A DNA stretch of 64,000 nucleotides from Mesorhizobium atlanticum. GTDB lineage: Bacteria; Pseudomonadota; Alphaproteobacteria; Rhizobiales; Rhizobiaceae. The notes beneath the pieces are model-generated. The model was not told where the DNA came from and made no database searches. It saw only the letters and a program-made list of their open reading frames with translations. The DNA lies in the NCBI RefSeq assembly GCF_003289965.1, contig NZ_QMBQ01000003.1, positions 434,001 through 498,000 of the forward strand, written 5' to 3'. The translations under genes were made by a program, and so were the position numbers. Shown one piece after another: positions 25,803 to 34,553 of the stretch (the stretch's first letter is position 1; every line of letters begins with the position of its first letter).

Positions 25803-26772
25803 AGAACGGGCCGACCCGCGCTCTGAACACCCAACTTGACCTTCCGGTCTCTGGCGGGATGGGAGGGAATGGAGCTTGCTGGCGAACCAGCTTCAAGGCG
25901 AATTGATCGAGCTCGTCGGAGCCTGAACTTTCGGCGAGCTGCAGGTCGCCGATGCTACCGTCGGCCATGACCACGAACACCACCCTGGCGTTGTTGCGGG
26001 CCTTCGCCTGGACCGATTTCGAAACGCGGCGGTTGGCGCGGGCAAGCTTCTTTTGAATTTCGCCGCTGTAGCGGGATTCCAGGGCATTGCCGGCGGCGGC
26101 CTTAACCTTGCCCTTGCTGGCGACGGCCGGCGCGTCGCGTGCATCGCCATCTGCTGTTTCAGTGCCGCGCGTTTCAATGGGTTGGCCTGACCCGGCCGAT
26201 CCGGCTGCTGTGCTCGACGCGGCGGCCGGGGCTGACGTCTGCTCGGGCTCCGCGGGAGGCGCTTCGGCGCTTTGCGGCTCGATCGCAGGCGCCGATTCGC
26301 CGGCCATGGGCACACTCTGATCGTCTTGGCGCGCCGTGGCGGCCGTCAGGATGTCGGGCGTGGAGGCGGGCTCCTGGGCGGCCTCAGCCGGAGGCCGGGG
26401 CGTTACAGGTTGGCTGGCCGATTGTGGCGCTTCGGTCGGCGGAGTGGGCCGGACTGCCTGGCGTTTCACAGGCTTCGGATCCGCCACCAAGGTTACATCC
26501 ACCGCGCCGGACGTCGCGTCATTCAGGGCGCTGCCCTGGGCCTCGGCGCCTGACTGGTCACTGCCCTCGGCCTGGATCGCGTCCATGGAGTCGAAGGTTC
26601 CGGCGGGCGCGATGAAAAACGCTGCCGCGGCGGCGGCATGGAGCAGGCCGGAGACGACAATCGCCACCGGCCATTTGCGGTCTTGCGCCGACCGCCGATC
26701 CTGCGCGAGCGGCTCGGCCGGCGGGATCGCCGGTTCGCTGTCGGCGTGGGGGAGGGTGTCGATGTCCTGCAT
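25801..26772 (-). CDS. tonB: TonB energy-transducing protein for heme uptake
   Basis: About 323 residues: a short cytoplasmic N-terminus, one membrane helix (KWPVAIVVSGLLHAAAAAAFF), a long Pro/Ala/Glu-rich periplasmic linker, and a C-terminal TonB domain (ARVVFVVMADGSIGDLQLAES to the end). TonB transmits proton-motive energy to outer-membrane receptors, here most likely HmuR. The start is uncertain: ATG at 26772 gives the usual short N-terminus, while a GTG at 26898, seven bases after the stop of the gene before it, would add 42 residues. Neither has a clear ribosome-binding site. It is third in the hmuR-orf-tonB operon; no exbBD genes are in the window. Confidence 0.87.
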   Translation of the reverse strand: MQDIDTLPHADSEPAIPPAEPLAQDRRSAQDRKWPVAIVVSGLLHAAAAAAFFIAPAGTFDSMDAIQAEGSDQSGAEAQGSALNDATSGAVDVTLVADPKPVKRQAVRPTPPTEAPQSASQPVTPRPPAEAAQEPASTPDILTAATARQDDQSVPMAGESAPAIEPQSAEAPPAEPEQTSAPAAASSTAAGSAGSGQPIETRGTETADGDARDAPAVASKGKVKAAAGNALESRYSGEIQKKLARANRRVSKSVQAKARNNARVVFVVMADGSIGDLQLAESSGSDELDQFALKLVRQQAPFPPIPPETGRSSWVFRARVGPF

Positions 26773-26904
26773 GGCTCGCGAGGAGACCTGCGGCAAGCGA
26801 CCCGGCATTGTCAAATCAAGATCGGTTGCCGCAAGCAGCACCAAGCCTATGCCGGCCGGGACTTGTGCAAACGCGTTGCGTGCCAGTTCGAAGCCCACAG
26901 CTTG

Positions 26905-27357
26905 TCAGGTCCCGAAAGCGATGGCGGTCCTGGTCGAGATCTTCAACGCGCGCATGCAGGCCGCGGGCTCGACGCCACTGCCGGCGCATGCGGTCGTGCT
27001 GTTGATCAGCACGCGGCCGAGCTTGCTGCAGTCGGCGCCGGCAAGGTCGAAGCGGGTGACCCTCGTCTTGCCGTCGGGCAGGTCCTTGAAATCTAGCATG
27101 GTGAGCCGGTCGACGACGCCGGCCTCATTGAACAACGCGATCTCGAACGCGACCTTCGACAGGTCGGCGCCGAGCGCGTTGTTGACGACGAAGGTCAGCC
27201 GGCAGCCTTTCTCCGAAGGCTGCGCGGCATTGAGCTCGAGACTGAGAGCCGGAGCTGAGGCAGCGGCCGGCGCGGACTGGGTCCACGCCGGCGCCAGGCA
27301 GAGCGGCGTCGCCAGCGCCGAGGTCAAGAGGCGAAGCGGTGTCGTCGAGCTTTTCAT
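26905..27357 (-). CDS. Secreted protein of unknown function in the heme-uptake operon
   Basis: A 150-residue protein with an N-terminal signal peptide (cleavage probably near PAWTQS). The mature part has three or four cysteines (EKGCRLTF, GADCSKLG, TTACAGSG, AACMRALK), suggesting periplasmic disulfides, and a central beta-rich stretch (FEIALFNEAGVVDRLTMLDF). I do not recognise a named family. It starts three bases after the hmuR stop and is followed by tonB, so it is in the receptor operon. A periplasmic accessory role in heme uptake is plausible from position only. Confidence 0.8.
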   Translation of the reverse strand: MKSSTTPLRLLTSALATPLCLAPAWTQSAPAAASAPALSLELNAAQPSEKGCRLTFVVNNALGADLSKVAFEIALFNEAGVVDRLTMLDFKDLPDGKTRVTRFDLAGADCSKLGRVLINSTTACAGSGVEPAACMRALKISTRTAIAFGT

Positions 27358-27360
27358 CCC

Positions 27361-29559
27361 TTAGCCTCCGAACCGCATGGTTGCCGCGAGCTTCAGCGTG
27401 ACGCCGGGTTCGTAGAGGACGGCTGTCGTGCTGCCGTTGAGCGCGTTGGTGTATTTGACGTCGAACAGGTTGTCGGCGCGGAAGTCGAGCTTGAGATTGT
27501 CCGTCGCCTGATAGCTGGCGAAGGCATTGACCAGCGTGAAATCCTTAGCCACCGGATTGCCTTTCGGCTTGCCGTTGTACTGCACTTCGCCGCCGACGGT
27601 CAGCTTGTCCTCGAGGAAGCGTAGGCCGAGCTGCGCCGTCACCTGCGAGGAGGGAATGGTGGCAAGGTCGGCGCGCTCGCCTTCATAGGAGATGGTGTGG
27701 CCGTTAGTGATGGAGGCTGACAGGCCGGCATAGCCCCAGCCCGCGTCATAGACGCTTTCCAGCTCGAAGCCGTTGATCTTGGCCTTGGCGAAGTTCTGGT
27801 ACTGGAAGCAGATCGGAATGCCCGGGCCGAACGGGCAGCCGCTGGTCGGATCGAAGGGCGAGAGCGTCACGCCGGCGATATAGTCGTCGACATTGTTGTT
27901 GAAATAGGCGGCCTTGAGCCGCAGCGCGTCGCCCGCCTCGATGATGTCGTTCTGCTTGTAGTTGATGCCGAACTCGACGGTCTTGCCGGTCTCGGGCTTC
28001 AGGTTCGGGTTGGGCAGGAACGGGAAGGTGACGCCGGCCGGATGGTTGCCGCTGATCAGCGTCTCGGTCAGCGAGGGCGAGCGATAGCCCTCCGCGTAGG
28101 TCCCATAGAATTGCAGACCGGCCGGGCCGACGCTTTCAAAGGGTGAGATGCCGACGGTGATGCGCGGCGACACCCGGTCGCCGGAGGTCTCGTTCGTGTC
28201 GTCCTTCAGGCTGTAATTGTCGTAGCGCAGGCCGCCAATGACCTCGAGCCATTCCCAGGTCAGCTTGTCCTGAATGTAGGCGCCGGAGACGTTGCGCTTG
28301 CCCGACGGCGTGTAGAAGCTGTCGCCGCCGGCGCTGCCGCCGGTATCGACATCGTCGCCGACCCAGTCGCCGCCATAGGTCAGCTCATGCGCGACGCTCG
28401 CCGTCTCGAAGCGCGAGGTGTTCCAGATGTCGATGCCGGTCGTGCCGACATCGAAGGTGGACAGCGAGCCGGCTGGCAGCACCACGGGCAGGCCAGTCGT
28501 CGGATCGAAGCGGTTCTGCGCGGTAAGCGTCGTCAGGTCGAGCAAGGTCTTGTTGTAGGAGGCGTTGATGTGGAGGTCGAGCCAGCTCTTGGCGTCGTCG
28601 GTGATCTTGTAGCGCGCGGTGAAGGTGTTCGACTTCAGATCGACATCGTTGGCCGGCACGCTGCCGCTGGTCTCGGTCCAGCCGTCCTTGGAGCCGACCC
28701 AACCGAGCTTGATCTCGCTGTTTTCGGTCGGGCGGATCGAGGTCTTGAGCAGGCCGCTCAGCACATCGAAGCCGGTGCCGGCAACGGTGTCGCCGCCGCC
28801 GTTCTTGTAGTCGCCATAGTCGCGGTAGACGAAGTTCCCGAGAACATCCCAACTGTCGTTGATCTTGTAGGCGCCGGTGGCGCTGGTGGTCCAGCCCTTG
28901 CCGTTGCTCTCATAGCGTCCGGTCAGCGAGCCGGCCCATGTCTCCTCCGGCTTGAGGAAATCGGCTGCGTCCTTGGTGTCGAAGAAGACGACGCCGCCGA
29001 TGGCGCCGGAGCCGTAGGTGTTGGCGACCGGACCGCGGATGACGTCGACCGACTTGATGAGCTCGGGATCGACATAGAAGGTCGACTGTGTGCCGTGGTC
29101 GGAGCGTTGGAAATCCTGCCTTGCGCCGTCGACAATCACCGCGACGCGGCCGAAATCCTGCAGGCCGCGGATGTTGATGCTGGAGCTGACGCGGCGCGCG
29201 TCGGCCTGCACGGCAACACCTGGCACGCCGAGCAGCATTTCATTCGGCGTCGTCGCCATGCGACGGTCGAGCTGTTCCTGGTCGACATGGCTGGCTGAGG
29301 CCAGCGACTGGATCGCCGTCTCGCCGGTGCGGCTGATGACGAGAATCTTGTCGAGCAGGGTGGTGTCGCCGGACGCTTTCTCATCGGCTTTCTTCTTCTG
29401 GTCAACCTGTGCGGCCTGCTGCGCCTTTGCCGCCGGCGCGCCAAGTGCAATCGCAGCCGCCCCAGCCATCAAGATGGCAATGCCGCTTGCCATCGATCGG
29501 ATGCCCGGACCCGCATTATTGCCCGCCAGGCCCGTCCGTCCCCAAGTCACCAACCCCAT
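27361..29559 (-). CDS. hmuR: TonB-dependent outer-membrane heme receptor
   Basis: A 732-residue receptor with a signal region ending near AAKAQ, a TonB box-like segment (LDKILVISRTGE), a plug domain (GVPGVAVQADARRVSSSINIRG) and a 22-strand barrel ending in MRFGG. Heme-receptor features are a FRAP-like YRSP, the NPNL motif, and a His between them (SGNHPAG). I start at ATG 29559 because GGAG stands seven bases upstream; the longer frame starts further up without such a site. It is divergent from hemP, and the space between holds two RirA-type boxes. It heads an operon with the unknown secreted protein and tonB. Confidence 0.93.
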   Translation of the reverse strand: MGLVTWGRTGLAGNNAGPGIRSMASGIAILMAGAAAIALGAPAAKAQQAAQVDQKKKADEKASGDTTLLDKILVISRTGETAIQSLASASHVDQEQLDRRMATTPNEMLLGVPGVAVQADARRVSSSINIRGLQDFGRVAVIVDGARQDFQRSDHGTQSTFYVDPELIKSVDVIRGPVANTYGSGAIGGVVFFDTKDAADFLKPEETWAGSLTGRYESNGKGWTTSATGAYKINDSWDVLGNFVYRDYGDYKNGGGDTVAGTGFDVLSGLLKTSIRPTENSEIKLGWVGSKDGWTETSGSVPANDVDLKSNTFTARYKITDDAKSWLDLHINASYNKTLLDLTTLTAQNRFDPTTGLPVVLPAGSLSTFDVGTTGIDIWNTSRFETASVAHELTYGGDWVGDDVDTGGSAGGDSFYTPSGKRNVSGAYIQDKLTWEWLEVIGGLRYDNYSLKDDTNETSGDRVSPRITVGISPFESVGPAGLQFYGTYAEGYRSPSLTETLISGNHPAGVTFPFLPNPNLKPETGKTVEFGINYKQNDIIEAGDALRLKAAYFNNNVDDYIAGVTLSPFDPTSGCPFGPGIPICFQYQNFAKAKINGFELESVYDAGWGYAGLSASITNGHTISYEGERADLATIPSSQVTAQLGLRFLEDKLTVGGEVQYNGKPKGNPVAKDFTLVNAFASYQATDNLKLDFRADNLFDVKYTNALNGSTTAVLYEPGVTLKLAATMRFGG

Positions 29560-29641
29560 GCCCCAACTCCAGATTTTCAGGCTCGTAGCTGGCTGGCCAG
29601 GGCTCGCTCGCATTTTTGATCAAGTCCGGCGTCTTAAATGT

Positions 29642-29694
29642 TGACTCATTTAGTCCGGTAATGCACTGACTAGTAAACATGATTACTTTAGTCA
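29642..29694. promoter_or_regulatory. Two RirA-type IRO boxes between hmuR and hemP
   Basis: Box A at 29680-29694 is TGA-TTACTTTAG-TCA, an exact TGA-N9-TCA match. Box B at 29642-29656 is TGA-CTCATTTAG-TCC, one base off. They lie in the AT-rich divergent promoter region, 38 bases apart, so one may serve hmuR and the other hemP-hmuSTUV. The rirA gene 4 kb away encodes the likely repressor under iron-rich conditions. Confidence 0.72.
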
Positions 29695-29759
29695 AGAATT
29701 GAATCGGCATTTTATGAGGCTGCGGCCGAGGTGGCCGTAAGAGAAAAGGGACCGACCCG

Positions 29760-29966
29760 ATGAACACGCACAATCCCAACGATTTCCGCTATCGCGTTCG
29801 CCGCCCGGAAGACACGCAGATGCGTTACGAACGGGTGCCGTTGGCGGTGAGGACGCTCTCCAGCAACACGCTGTTCCAGGGCGAGCATGAGATCGGCATC
29901 GAGCATCATGGTGCGCTCTACCGCCTGAAGATCACCCGCCAGGGCAAGCTGATCCTCAACAAGTGA
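29760..29966 (+). CDS. hmuP: HemP/HmuP hemin uptake accessory protein
   Basis: A 68-residue protein with the HemP domain in its C-terminal half ([28 protein letters not shown]). HmuP proteins of rhizobia are small regulators required for full expression of the heme receptor gene, reportedly together with Irr in Bradyrhizobium. An AAAAGGGA ribosome-binding site lies before the ATG. The gene is divergent from hmuR and is followed 49 bases later by hmuS, so it heads the hmuPSTUV operon. Confidence 0.92.
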   Translation: MNTHNPNDFRYRVRRPEDTQMRYERVPLAVRTLSSNTLFQGEHEIGIEHHGALYRLKITRQGKLILNK

Positions 29967-30015
29967 CCGCGATCGGCGGGCGATAGACGAACATCAGGCA
30001 ATACAGGTGAACGAC

Positions 30016-31077
30016 ATGGACCAGCGCGTTAAGCCGTCGCCGAAGGAAATCCGGCGGGCGCGGGAAGAAAATCCGAAAATGCGGGAGCGCGATCTTTCGG
30101 CGCAATTGGGAATTTCGGAAGCGGAGCTGGTCGCGGCGCAATGCGGCATCAGCGCGGTGCGTGTCGAGCCGCGCGTCAACCACCTTTTGACCGGCCTCGA
30201 GGCGGTCGGCGAGGTGATGGCGCTGACCCGCAACGAAAGCGCCGTGCATGAAAAGATCGGCGTCTACGACAAGGTCGTCACCGGCAACCACAACGCCATG
30301 GTACTCGGCGAGAACATCGATCTGCGCATCTTCCCGAAGGTCTGGGCGCATGGCTTCGCCGTCGAGAAGCGCGACGATGGCGAGATCCGCCGCAGCCTGC
30401 AGTTCTTCGACGCGGCGGGCGAGGCGGTGCATAAGGTGCATCTGCGGCCGGCATCGAACCTCTATGCCTACCAGAAACTGGTGGCGAGCCTCGAATCGTC
30501 GAACCAGGAACCGATCGTCGCCATCCTCCCAGGCGCCGCGGAAGGAGAGGGCGAGGGGCAGGCTTCGGTGGCCTCGATCGACGATCTGCGCGACCGCTGG
30601 AGCCGGCTCACCGACGTGCATCAGTTCATCGGCATGCTGAAGACGCTGAAGCTCAGCCGCCGCGAGGCGGTGCGCATGGTGGGCCAGGACTATGCCTGGC
30701 TGCTCGACAACAGCGCCGTCAACGCCATGTTCCACCACGCCGCTGCAGGCGGGATGCCGATCATGTGCTTCGTGGGCAATCGCGGTTGCATCCAGATCCA
30801 TTCCGGCCCGATCAAGTCCGTCAAGCCGATGGGCTCGTGGATCAACGTGCTCGACGAGACTTTCCATCTGCATCTGAGGACCGACCACATCCACGAGGTC
30901 TGGGCGGTGCGCAAGCCCACCAAGGACGGTCATGTCACCTCGCTGGAGGCCTATGACGCGAATGGCGGCATGATCATCCAGTTCTTCGGCAAGCGCCTTG
31001 AAGGCGAAGGTGAGCGCGAGGACTGGCGGTTCCTGGCCGAGAACCTGCCCCGCATCCCCAGCCCGTCTGCCGCATGA
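30016..31077 (+). CDS. hmuS: Cytoplasmic hemin-handling/degrading protein HmuS
   Basis: A 353-residue HemS/HmuS family protein with the usual two homologous halves. Conserved segments include VWAHGFAVEKRDDGEIRRSL, LSRREAVRMVG and MGSWINVLDETFHLHLR. HmuS accepts heme from the ABC importer and helps release its iron or pass heme on. I prefer ATG 30016 (MDQRVK) because AGGTGA lies about six bases before it; that same AGGTGA contains the alternative GTG start at 30007. It is 13 bases from hmuT. Confidence 0.92.
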   Translation: MDQRVKPSPKEIRRAREENPKMRERDLSAQLGISEAELVAAQCGISAVRVEPRVNHLLTGLEAVGEVMALTRNESAVHEKIGVYDKVVTGNHNAMVLGENIDLRIFPKVWAHGFAVEKRDDGEIRRSLQFFDAAGEAVHKVHLRPASNLYAYQKLVASLESSNQEPIVAILPGAAEGEGEGQASVASIDDLRDRWSRLTDVHQFIGMLKTLKLSRREAVRMVGQDYAWLLDNSAVNAMFHHAAAGGMPIMCFVGNRGCIQIHSGPIKSVKPMGSWINVLDETFHLHLRTDHIHEVWAVRKPTKDGHVTSLEAYDANGGMIIQFFGKRLEGEGEREDWRFLAENLPRIPSPSAA

Positions 31078-31089
31078 GGTAGCCCCCAA

Positions 31090-31983
31090 ATGCGCTTTGT
31101 TCCCAATTTCCGCGCGGCGCTTGCGCCGATGCTCGGCGTCCTGCTCGCCGTCGCCACCCAACCAGCCAGGGCGGGAGAAGGGACGACCGTCTTTTCGGAC
31201 ACCTCGCGGATCGCCTCCATAGGCGGATCGATCACCGAGATCGTCTACGCGCTCGGCGAAGAAGGCCGTCTCGTCGCCCGCGATTCGACGAGCAACTATC
31301 CGGAGGCGGCGGCGAAGCTGCCGGATGTCGGTTACATGCGTGCGCTGTCGCCCGAGGGCGTCCTGTCGGTCAACCCGACCGGAATCCTGGCGCTACAGGG
31401 CAGCGGGCCGAAGGAAGCGGTCGACGTGCTGAAGAAGTCGAGCGTGCCCTTCATCGAGGTGCCCGACCGCTACAATCATGAGGGCATCCTCGAAAAGATC
31501 CGCGTCGTCGGCAAGGCGCTGGGCGTCGAAGCCAAGGCCGAGAAGCTGGCTATCGAGACGGACGGGAAGCTGACGGCGGCGGAAAAGCAGACGGCCGCGA
31601 TCAAGGATCGCAAGCGCGTGCTGTTCGTGCTGTCGACGCAAGGCGGCAAGATCCTTGCCGCGGGCAGCGACACCGCGGCGGACGGCATCATCAGGCTTGC
31701 CGGCGCGGTCAACGCGGTTGAGGGCTTTTCCGGCTACAAGGGGATGACCGACGAGGCGATCGTCAGCGCCAGGCCGGATGTCATCCTGACGATGAAGGGC
31801 GGCGGACCGCCGATCTCGGAAAATGAGCTGTTCGCCAACGCGGCGATCGCTTCGACACCGGCAGGCACGAACCGCAAGATGATCAGCATGTGGGGCGGCT
31901 ATCTGCTCGGCTTCGGCCCACGCACTGCCGAAGCGATCCACGATCTTGCCGTCGCGTTCTACGACAATCAGGCCGCGGACTGA
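31090..31983 (+). CDS. hmuT: Periplasmic heme-binding protein of the heme ABC importer
   Basis: A 297-residue class III solute-binding protein (BtuF/FhuD-type fold) with a signal peptide cleaved near ARAGEG. The SIGGSITEIVYALG segment and the later YMRALSPEGVLSVNPTGILAL region match heme-binding HmuT/HemT proteins; Tyr in the YMRAL area is a candidate heme ligand by analogy. It hands heme to HmuU. The ribosome-binding site overlaps the hmuS stop codon (TGAGGTAG), so the genes are tightly linked. Confidence 0.93.
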   Translation: MRFVPNFRAALAPMLGVLLAVATQPARAGEGTTVFSDTSRIASIGGSITEIVYALGEEGRLVARDSTSNYPEAAAKLPDVGYMRALSPEGVLSVNPTGILALQGSGPKEAVDVLKKSSVPFIEVPDRYNHEGILEKIRVVGKALGVEAKAEKLAIETDGKLTAAEKQTAAIKDRKRVLFVLSTQGGKILAAGSDTAADGIIRLAGAVNAVEGFSGYKGMTDEAIVSARPDVILTMKGGGPPISENELFANAAIASTPAGTNRKMISMWGGYLLGFGPRTAEAIHDLAVAFYDNQAAD

Positions 31984-31989
31984 GCGGCG

Positions 31990-33087
31990 ATGTCCGAACA
32001 ATCCATTGCCGGCGCGGGTAGCGCGATGACGGTCGATGGCGACCGCTCGGCGCGGGCAAGGGCCGTCATCGTGCTTTTGTGCCTGGCGCTGGTCCTTTCC
32101 GTGTTCCTGTCGCTGACGTCGGGCGCTTCCGATGCGTCCGCCGTCCGCGTCATCCGCGACTGGGTCACCGGCGCCATGCCAGTGGATGCGGCGCTTGCGG
32201 CGCGCGACCGGCTGATCGTCTATGACATCCGCATGCCGCGCGTGCTGCTCGGCGTGCTGATCGGCGCCGCGCTGGCGGTCTGCGGCGCGGTGATGCAGGG
32301 CCTGTTCCGCAATCCGCTTGCCGACCCCGGCCTGATCGGCGTTTCCGCCGGCTCCAGCCTCGGCGCTGTGGCGATCATCGTGCTCGGCACCACATGGCTT
32401 GCGCCCGTCACGCTTGCGTTCGGCACGCTCGCTTTGCCGCTCGCGGCATTCTTTGGCGGGCTCGCGGTGACGTTGCTGCTCTATGCCATCGCCACGCGCC
32501 AGCGACGGACGTCGGTCGCCACGATGCTGCTTGCCGGCATCGCCATCAGCGCCCTTGCCATGGCGCTAACGGGCGTCCTGATCTTCATGGCCGACGACCG
32601 GCAGCTGCGCGACCTGACCTTCTGGCAACTCGGCTCGCTGGCCGGCGCGACATGGCCGAAGATCGGCACCGTCGGGCCGGTGATCATCCTGGCGCTGGCG
32701 GCGATGCCGTTCCTGTCGCGCGGCCTCAACGCGCTGGCGCTCGGCGAGGCGACCGCCGGCCATCTCGGCATCCCGGTGCAGCGGCTGAAATACACGGCCA
32801 TTGTCGGGGTCTCGGCGGCGATCGGCGCTTCGGTCGCGGTCAGCGGCGGCATTGGCTTCATCGGCATCGTGGTGCCGCATGTCCTGCGGCTCGCGATCGG
32901 GCCGGACAACCGCTATCTGCTGCCGGCCTCGGCGTTGCTCGGCGCTTCGCTGCTGCTCATCGCTGACGCGGTCGCGCGCACCATCGTCGCGCCGGCCGAA
33001 CTGCCGATCGGCATCGTCACCGCGGTCGCCGGCGCGCCGTTCTTCCTGTGGATCCTGCTGCGCAAGCGCGGCGTCATTGATTTGTGA
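31990..33087 (+). CDS. hmuU: Heme ABC transporter permease
   Basis: A 365-residue FecCD-family inner-membrane permease with about ten helices. Family motifs are RMPRVLLGVLIGAALAVCGA, FRNPLADPGLIGVSAGSSLG, and GGIGFIGIVVPHVLRL. It forms the channel for heme together with the ATPase HmuV. It begins six bases after the hmuT stop. A cytoplasmic N-terminal tail of about 20 residues precedes the first helix. Confidence 0.94.
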   Translation: MSEQSIAGAGSAMTVDGDRSARARAVIVLLCLALVLSVFLSLTSGASDASAVRVIRDWVTGAMPVDAALAARDRLIVYDIRMPRVLLGVLIGAALAVCGAVMQGLFRNPLADPGLIGVSAGSSLGAVAIIVLGTTWLAPVTLAFGTLALPLAAFFGGLAVTLLLYAIATRQRRTSVATMLLAGIAISALAMALTGVLIFMADDRQLRDLTFWQLGSLAGATWPKIGTVGPVIILALAAMPFLSRGLNALALGEATAGHLGIPVQRLKYTAIVGVSAAIGASVAVSGGIGFIGIVVPHVLRLAIGPDNRYLLPASALLGASLLLIADAVARTIVAPAELPIGIVTAVAGAPFFLWILLRKRGVIDL

Positions 33088-33094
33088 GGCCGCG

Positions 33095-33883
33095 ATGATC
33101 GAAGCGCGCGACATCTCCGTGGCGATCGGCGGCAGGCGCATCGTGTCGCATGTCGACTTCACGGCGCGGCCCGGCGAGGTCTCGACCATCGTCGGACCGA
33201 ACGGATCCGGCAAGACGACCCTGCTCAAGGCGTTGACCGGCGAGCTTGCCTATACCGGCACCGTCACACTCAACGGCCGCGACCTCGCTTCGATGAAACC
33301 GGTGGAGGCGGCGACGCTGCGCGCGGTGCTGCCGCAATCGACGGCGCTGTCCTTCCCGTTCACCGTGCGCGAGATCGTGCGCCTCGGCCTGATCGGCGGG
33401 CGCTCCGGGGTGCTACCCGGCGAGGATGCGCGTTTGCCCGAGCGGGCGCTGGCGCGTGTCGACCTCGACGGCTTTGCCGGCCGTTTCTACCAGGAGCTTT
33501 CCGGCGGCGAGCAGCAGCGCGTGCAGCTTGCCCGCGTGCTCTGCCAGGTCTGGGCGCCGGTGCTCGAAGGGCGGCCGCGCTACCTCTTCCTCGACGAGCC
33601 GGTCTCCAGCCTCGACGTCAAGCACCAGCTCATCATCATGAACATCGCCCGCGACTTCGCCCGGCGCGGCGGCGGCGTGGTGGCGATCCTGCACGACCTC
33701 AATCTGACGGCCATGTATGCCGACCGGATTTTCGTGCTCTCCCGCGGCCAGTTGGCGGCAGCCGGTTCGCCAACGGACGTGCTGAACGACGAGCTGATCG
33801 AGAAGGTGTTCGACTGCAGGCTGAAGGTCTGTGCTCTGCCGTCAGGGAACACCCCGTTCGTGTTGCCGCAATCAGCGGCTTAG
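33095..33883 (+). CDS. hmuV: Heme ABC transporter ATPase
   Basis: A 262-residue ABC ATPase. Walker A is GPNGSGKT (residues 34-41), the signature is LSGGEQQRVQLARVL, Walker B is YLFLDEP, and the switch His is in ILHDLN. I start at ATG 33095, seven bases after hmuU; the longer reading frame to 32801 overlaps hmuU in another phase and is not coding. Its stop overlaps the convergent rirA stop by four bases. Confidence 0.94.
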   Translation: MIEARDISVAIGGRRIVSHVDFTARPGEVSTIVGPNGSGKTTLLKALTGELAYTGTVTLNGRDLASMKPVEAATLRAVLPQSTALSFPFTVREIVRLGLIGGRSGVLPGEDARLPERALARVDLDGFAGRFYQELSGGEQQRVQLARVLCQVWAPVLEGRPRYLFLDEPVSSLDVKHQLIIMNIARDFARRGGGVVAILHDLNLTAMYADRIFVLSRGQLAAAGSPTDVLNDELIEKVFDCRLKVCALPSGNTPFVLPQSAA

Positions 33884-34341
33884 GCCGCCGGCGCGCGCTG
33901 CTCCAGCAGGTCGATGCCGAGCAGGTGGCGCACGTTCGGGCGCGCCGCGATAAGATCGGCAATCGTGTAGCGGGAAAGCACGGCGAAGAAGGCGTTGAGC
34001 GCCTCGCGCAGCGCCGAATTCAGGGCGCAGCTGTCGACCAGCGGACATTCGGCGGCGTCGTTCTCGAAGCACTCGGCCATGGCGAAGCTCTCTTCGGTGA
34101 CGCGCACGACATCGAACAGGCTGATCTGCTCGGCCGGACGCCCGAGCCTGACACCGCCGTTGCGGCCACGCACGGTTTCGACCAGGCCGGCCTCGACCAG
34201 CGGCTGCAGGATCTTGAACAGGAAAAGTTCCGACACCGAATAGGCGGCGGCGATCTCGGGGATGCGGCTCAGCCTGTCGGTATTTGCGGCGCAATACATC
34301 AGGATGCGCATCGCATAATTGGTCTGGCGCGTGAGCCGCAT
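33880..34341 (-). CDS. rirA: Rhizobial iron regulator RirA (Rrf2 family)
   Basis: A 153-residue Fe-S transcription repressor. The N-terminal MRLTRQTNYAMRILMYCAAN and the central RGRNGGVRLG are the RirA version of the Rrf2 winged helix. The three cluster cysteines are Cys91, Cys99 and Cys105, matching those reported for RirA. RirA represses iron-uptake genes through IRO boxes when iron is plentiful, and such boxes lie before hmuR/hmuP and before the heme monooxygenase here. A near-perfect Irr-type palindrome lies 45 bases upstream of its start, suggesting control of rirA by Irr. Confidence 0.95.
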   Translation of the reverse strand: MRLTRQTNYAMRILMYCAANTDRLSRIPEIAAAYSVSELFLFKILQPLVEAGLVETVRGRNGGVRLGRPAEQISLFDVVRVTEESFAMAECFENDAAECPLVDSCALNSALREALNAFFAVLSRYTIADLIAARPNVRHLLGIDLLEQRAPAA

Positions 34342-34385
34342 GGTATCCTCGCGAGAATATTAGCTTAAAGCCGAATATGGCCCAT

Positions 34386-34406
34386 AGTTTGGAACAATTC
34401 CAGACT
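34386..34406. promoter_or_regulatory. Iron control element (Irr-type palindrome) upstream of rirA
   Basis: AGTTTGGAA-CAA-TTCCAGACT is a 21-bp palindrome with one mismatched arm pair (apart from the spacer). It has the same layout as the rhizobial ICE, TTTAGAA-N3-TTCTAAA, with G for A at one position in each half. It is 45 bases before the rirA start codon, so bound Irr could repress rirA under iron limitation, as reported in other rhizobia. Confidence 0.6.
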
Positions 34407-34553
34407 GCACCGCTACATAGCTGAATAATCGTGTCAACTTTTTGTGCGCGTCGGCGCCGATGGCGACCCGATTTGCCCTCCTATGCTTCGAGCGAGCGTT
34501 TTGCACGCGCAGGCACTAGATAGAGGCGGGTGCAAACAGGAAACGGCCTTTTC

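Noticed and set aside
26773..26898. The GTG-started, 42-residue-longer form of TonB
   Set aside because: It has no ribosome-binding site, and the extra residues are unlike TonB N-termini. It is not fully excluded, because it starts seven bases after the preceding stop.
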